Source: Bombella intestini
GTDB taxonomy: Bacteria; Pseudomonadota; Alphaproteobacteria; Acetobacterales; Acetobacteraceae
Length of the DNA stretch: 64,000 bases
Reading direction: 5' to 3'
Assembly: GCF_002003665.1 (NCBI RefSeq)
Contig: NZ_JATM01000001.1
Location: 62,001 to 126,000 of the forward strand
Shown: one piece after another, positions 62,081 to 64,000 of the stretch
Layout: every line of letters starts with the position of its first letter
Numbering within the stretch: the first letter of the stretch is position 1
Position numbers and translations under genes: made by a program
Notes under the pieces: model-generated
Told to the model about the DNA's origin: nothing
What the model saw: the letters and a program-made list of their open reading frames with translations, nothing else
The model's database searches: none

Positions 62081-63406
62081 TCAGGTGCGGGGCAGCCAGT
62101 CGGGGACGGCTTCCTGTGCAAGAAGCTCATCAAGTGTCTGGCGTTTGCGGATGACAGCCTGTTGGTCACCATCAATCATGATCTGTGCGGCAAGAGGCCG
62201 TGAGTTATATGTAGAACTCATGACCGTTCCATAAGCCCCAGCATCTAGAAGGGCGACCATATCGCCTTTCTTTAGAGGGGGGAGATGACGCTGGCGGGCA
62301 AAGATGTCGCTGCTCTCGCAAATGGGGCCAACGACATCTACAACTTCCTCTGCGGTGAGGTCCTCAGGTGTGTGGAGGGGCAGGATGCCATGCCATGAAT
62401 CATACATCGCCGGGCGGACTAGCTCATTCATGCCAGCATCAATAATGACAAAGCGGCGTGCGGCGTCTTTTACATCAATAACACGGGCCAGAAGAACACC
62501 CGCAGGGGCGGCCAGCCAGCGGCCCGGTTCGACATGCAACCGCACATCTAGGTCGCCGAGCGTTTCGGCAATGACACTCGCCAGCATGGTAGGTGGTGGG
62601 GCCTGCTCGTTCCGGTAGGCAATCCCTAAGCCACCACCGCAGTCAATATCGCTGACATGTAGGCCGTCTGCCCGCAGAGTGCGGACCAGAGAAGCGATCC
62701 GTTCATACCCTTTGCGGAAAGGGGCTTCCGTGACCATCTGGCTGCCGAGATGGACCGCAAGGCCGACCAGCTCTACGCCGGTCATTTCTGTTTGGGTTTT
62801 GCGGTAGAGGGCAGGGATGGCATCATGGGCGATGCCGAATTTATCTTCTGCCCGCCCAGTCGTGATCTTGCTGTGGGTTTGGGCATCAATATCGGGATTG
62901 ACCCGGAAGGCAATGCGGGCACGGCGTTGCATCTTCCGTGCGATGGCATCGAGACGGTGTAGCTCTTCCACACTCTCGACGTTGATCTGGCCAATCTGTT
63001 GGGAAATGGCCAGTTCCAGCTCTTCATCAGTCTTGCCGATGCCGGAAAAGACGATGTCACGGGCTTTCATGCCTGCGGCAAGAGCACGTTGCAGTTCTCC
63101 ACCACTGACGACATCAGCCCCAAACCCACAATGAGCCAGTACAGCTAAGCAGGCCTGATGGTCTTGTGCCTTGACAGCAAAATGGCAATGAACAGGCAGA
63201 TTTTGCGTTTTGAAGGCATCTTGCAAGGCAAGGGCACGGCGGCGCAGCGTTTCAGCACTGATAACCCAGCTAGGTGTACCATGCTGTTTCGCAATATCTG
63301 TAAGGGAGGTGCCATCCATCACCAGTCCTTTGCTGCCTTCGTAGGACAGATTGGAATGGTTGTTTAGGAGGGTCTGTAATGTAGGGTCGGGACGTGTCGA
63401 AGTCAT
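62081..63406 (-). CDS. lysA: Diaminopimelate decarboxylase
   Basis: LysA makes lysine from meso-diaminopimelate. The PLP lysine is in CHFAVKAQDH, followed by GFGADVVSGGEL, FSGIGKTDEEL, VNPDIDAQTHSKITTGRAEDKFGI, VHLGSQM, DCGGGLGIAY, VEPGRWLAAPAGVLLARV, the catalytic cysteine in VGPICESSD and LDAGAYGTVMSSTYNSRP. I start it at the ATG at 63406, giving 441 residues, the usual size; the frame stays open to 63487 without similarity. A TIGR02302 gene follows 5 bp later. Confidence 0.96.
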   Translation of the reverse strand: MTSTRPDPTLQTLLNNHSNLSYEGSKGLVMDGTSLTDIAKQHGTPSWVISAETLRRRALALQDAFKTQNLPVHCHFAVKAQDHQACLAVLAHCGFGADVVSGGELQRALAAGMKARDIVFSGIGKTDEELELAISQQIGQINVESVEELHRLDAIARKMQRRARIAFRVNPDIDAQTHSKITTGRAEDKFGIAHDAIPALYRKTQTEMTGVELVGLAVHLGSQMVTEAPFRKGYERIASLVRTLRADGLHVSDIDCGGGLGIAYRNEQAPPPTMLASVIAETLGDLDVRLHVEPGRWLAAPAGVLLARVIDVKDAARRFVIIDAGMNELVRPAMYDSWHGILPLHTPEDLTAEEVVDVVGPICESSDIFARQRHLPPLKKGDMVALLDAGAYGTVMSSTYNSRPLAAQIMIDGDQQAVIRKRQTLDELLAQEAVPDWLPRT

Positions 63407-63558
63407 GACTGCATGATTACAGACCAGCAGCCGAAATGGGAAGGTGTAACCCGCAGGAAACCGGAGACCTTGATGGAGTTTCCGCAAAGTGACGCCGAAC
63501 TCTTTGCCAGAGGCGAGGAGTGGGACGAAACGACGATTTTGGAGATATAGAGAGAATG

Positions 63559-63635
63559 TGGTGCACCCGAGAGGACTCGAACCTCTAACCCCCAGATTCG
63601 TAGTCTGGTGCTCTATCCAATTGAGCTACGGGTGC
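63559..63635 (-). tRNA. tRNA-Arg (anticodon ACG), copy 1
   Basis: A 77-base cloverleaf including an encoded CCA end (63561-63559). The acceptor stem is GCACCCG/CGGGTGC, the anticodon stem is CCAGA/TCTGG with loop CTACGAA, and the T-arm has GGTTCGAGTCC. The anticodon ACG (read as ICG) decodes CGU, CGC and CGA. Confidence 0.97.
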
Positions 63636-63666
63636 AGCAGCCCGCATTACCGGGCCTATAATAACA

Positions 63667-63743
63667 TGGTGCACCCGAGAGGACTCGAACCTCTAACCCC
63701 CAGATTCGTAGTCTGGTGCTCTATCCAATTGAGCTACGGGTGC
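63667..63743 (-). tRNA. tRNA-Arg (anticodon ACG), copy 2
   Basis: The mature sequence is identical base for base to copy 1, again with encoded CCA, and lies 31 bp away. The two are probably processed from one transcript running leftwards, copy 2 first. The pair looks like a recent tandem duplication. Confidence 0.97.
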
Positions 63744-63843
63744 GCCGTGTTGAGGAGGCTTCTATCCGGTCTCGACCTGTGGCGCAACCCCACTGAAGAA
63801 GTTTTTTTTAAATATTTTCCAGTGGGATGCCTGATGATGAGGT

Positions 63844-64000
63844 TTAGCGGCGGACCAAAGAAACATGAGCACGGCAGCGTGGGGATGTGTATGTTCCGCC
63901 AATAGCGGTCCCAACCGGATATCCGTTAAAAGTCTGCCGGTAAGGGGTGCCGTTCATTCCTTTATCAACTAACTCTGCCAGATAATGCTGCTGGCCTTTC
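63844..64000 (-). CDS. Hypothetical protein, C-terminal fragment (cut by window edge)
   Basis: An open minus-strand frame enters from the right edge and ends at a TAA (63844-63846). The 51 visible residues include YLAELVDKGMNGTPYRQTF and a basic, glycine-rich end (GTAIGGTYTSPRCRAHVSLVRR). I do not recognise the family. The frame is open to the edge, but too little is visible to be sure it is coding. Confidence 0.4.
   Translation of the reverse strand, partial: KGQQHYLAELVDKGMNGTPYRQTFNGYPVGTAIGGTYTSPRCRAHVSLVRR

Noticed and set aside
63559-63743. Two long identical direct repeats near the right edge, CRISPR-like at first sight
   Set aside because: The repeats are complete tRNA genes with only one 31-bp spacer.
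63489-63905. Plus-strand frame with a repeated peptide HPRGLEPLTPRFVVW
   Set aside because: This is the well-known false protein obtained by translating the antisense of tRNA-Arg genes; the repeat is simply the two tRNAs.

Overview
The window reads as a gene-dense stretch of an alphaproteobacterial chromosome, most likely an acetic acid bacterium (Acetobacteraceae, possibly a reduced-genome genus of the Bombella/Saccharibacter kind). The genus is inferred, because no 16S rRNA is present. The support is a cyoABCD quinol oxidase operon, a class I lysyl-tRNA synthetase, and gene neighbourhoods typical of Alphaproteobacteria: mutS-glnD, gpsA-tsaD/hemC-hemD, secB/tim44-mltA-smr, the Suv3-like helicase-S4 protein-fdxA set, purN-purM/hda-ppk-ppx, and lysA next to a TIGR02302 protein. 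I see no insertion sequence, prophage, CRISPR array or rRNA. Almost all sequence is coding, with short gaps and convincing bidirectional terminators.

Layout. 1-2945: a PepSY membrane protein (cut by the left edge) and a TonB-dependent siderophore receptor, divergent around two Fur-box-like sites. 2995-13447: nitrogen signalling (glnD), repair (mutS), methionine sulfoxide reduction, lipid II flipping (murJ), glutathione peroxidase, gpsA and tsaD. 13517-19553: hemC-hemD, secB, then tim44, mltA, an orphan DNA methyltransferase and an Smr protein. 19711-22733: a siderophore/haem-type ABC importer with a third Fur box at its promoter. 22781-29107: galE, hemF, mtnP, an atypical SDR protein and groES-groEL. 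29213-37491: a DinG-like helicase, lysS, a shortened MprF-like protein, a 2H phosphoesterase lacking both catalytic histidines, and a Bax-inhibitor-1 protein. 37923-41898: cyoABCD. 42064-52249: fdxA, S4 protein, Suv3-like helicase, leucyl aminopeptidase, a MarR/aminotransferase/small membrane protein set, an AI-2E-type permease and an ABC-F ATPase. 52363-63406: ndk, purN, purM, hda, ppk, ppx, a TIGR02302 protein and lysA. The right end holds two identical tRNA-Arg(ACG) genes and the end of an unrecognised gene.

How the parts work together. Iron uptake (receptor, ABC importer, probably the PepSY protein) appears to be one Fur-controlled set in two places, feeding haem synthesis (hemC, hemD, hemF) and the haem-copper oxidase CyoABCD. 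groESL and the Bax-inhibitor-1 gene both have promoter-like sequences resembling heat-shock promoters. ppk/ppx handle polyphosphate.

Most genes are ordinary housekeeping genes. The points most worth a second look are the truncated MprF homologue directly behind the lysyl-tRNA synthetase gene, the dead-looking 2H phosphoesterase convergent with it, the orphan methyltransferase inside the mltA-smr neighbourhood, and structured non-coding stretches upstream of cyoA and between secB and tim44. None of these amounts by itself to proof of a new system.
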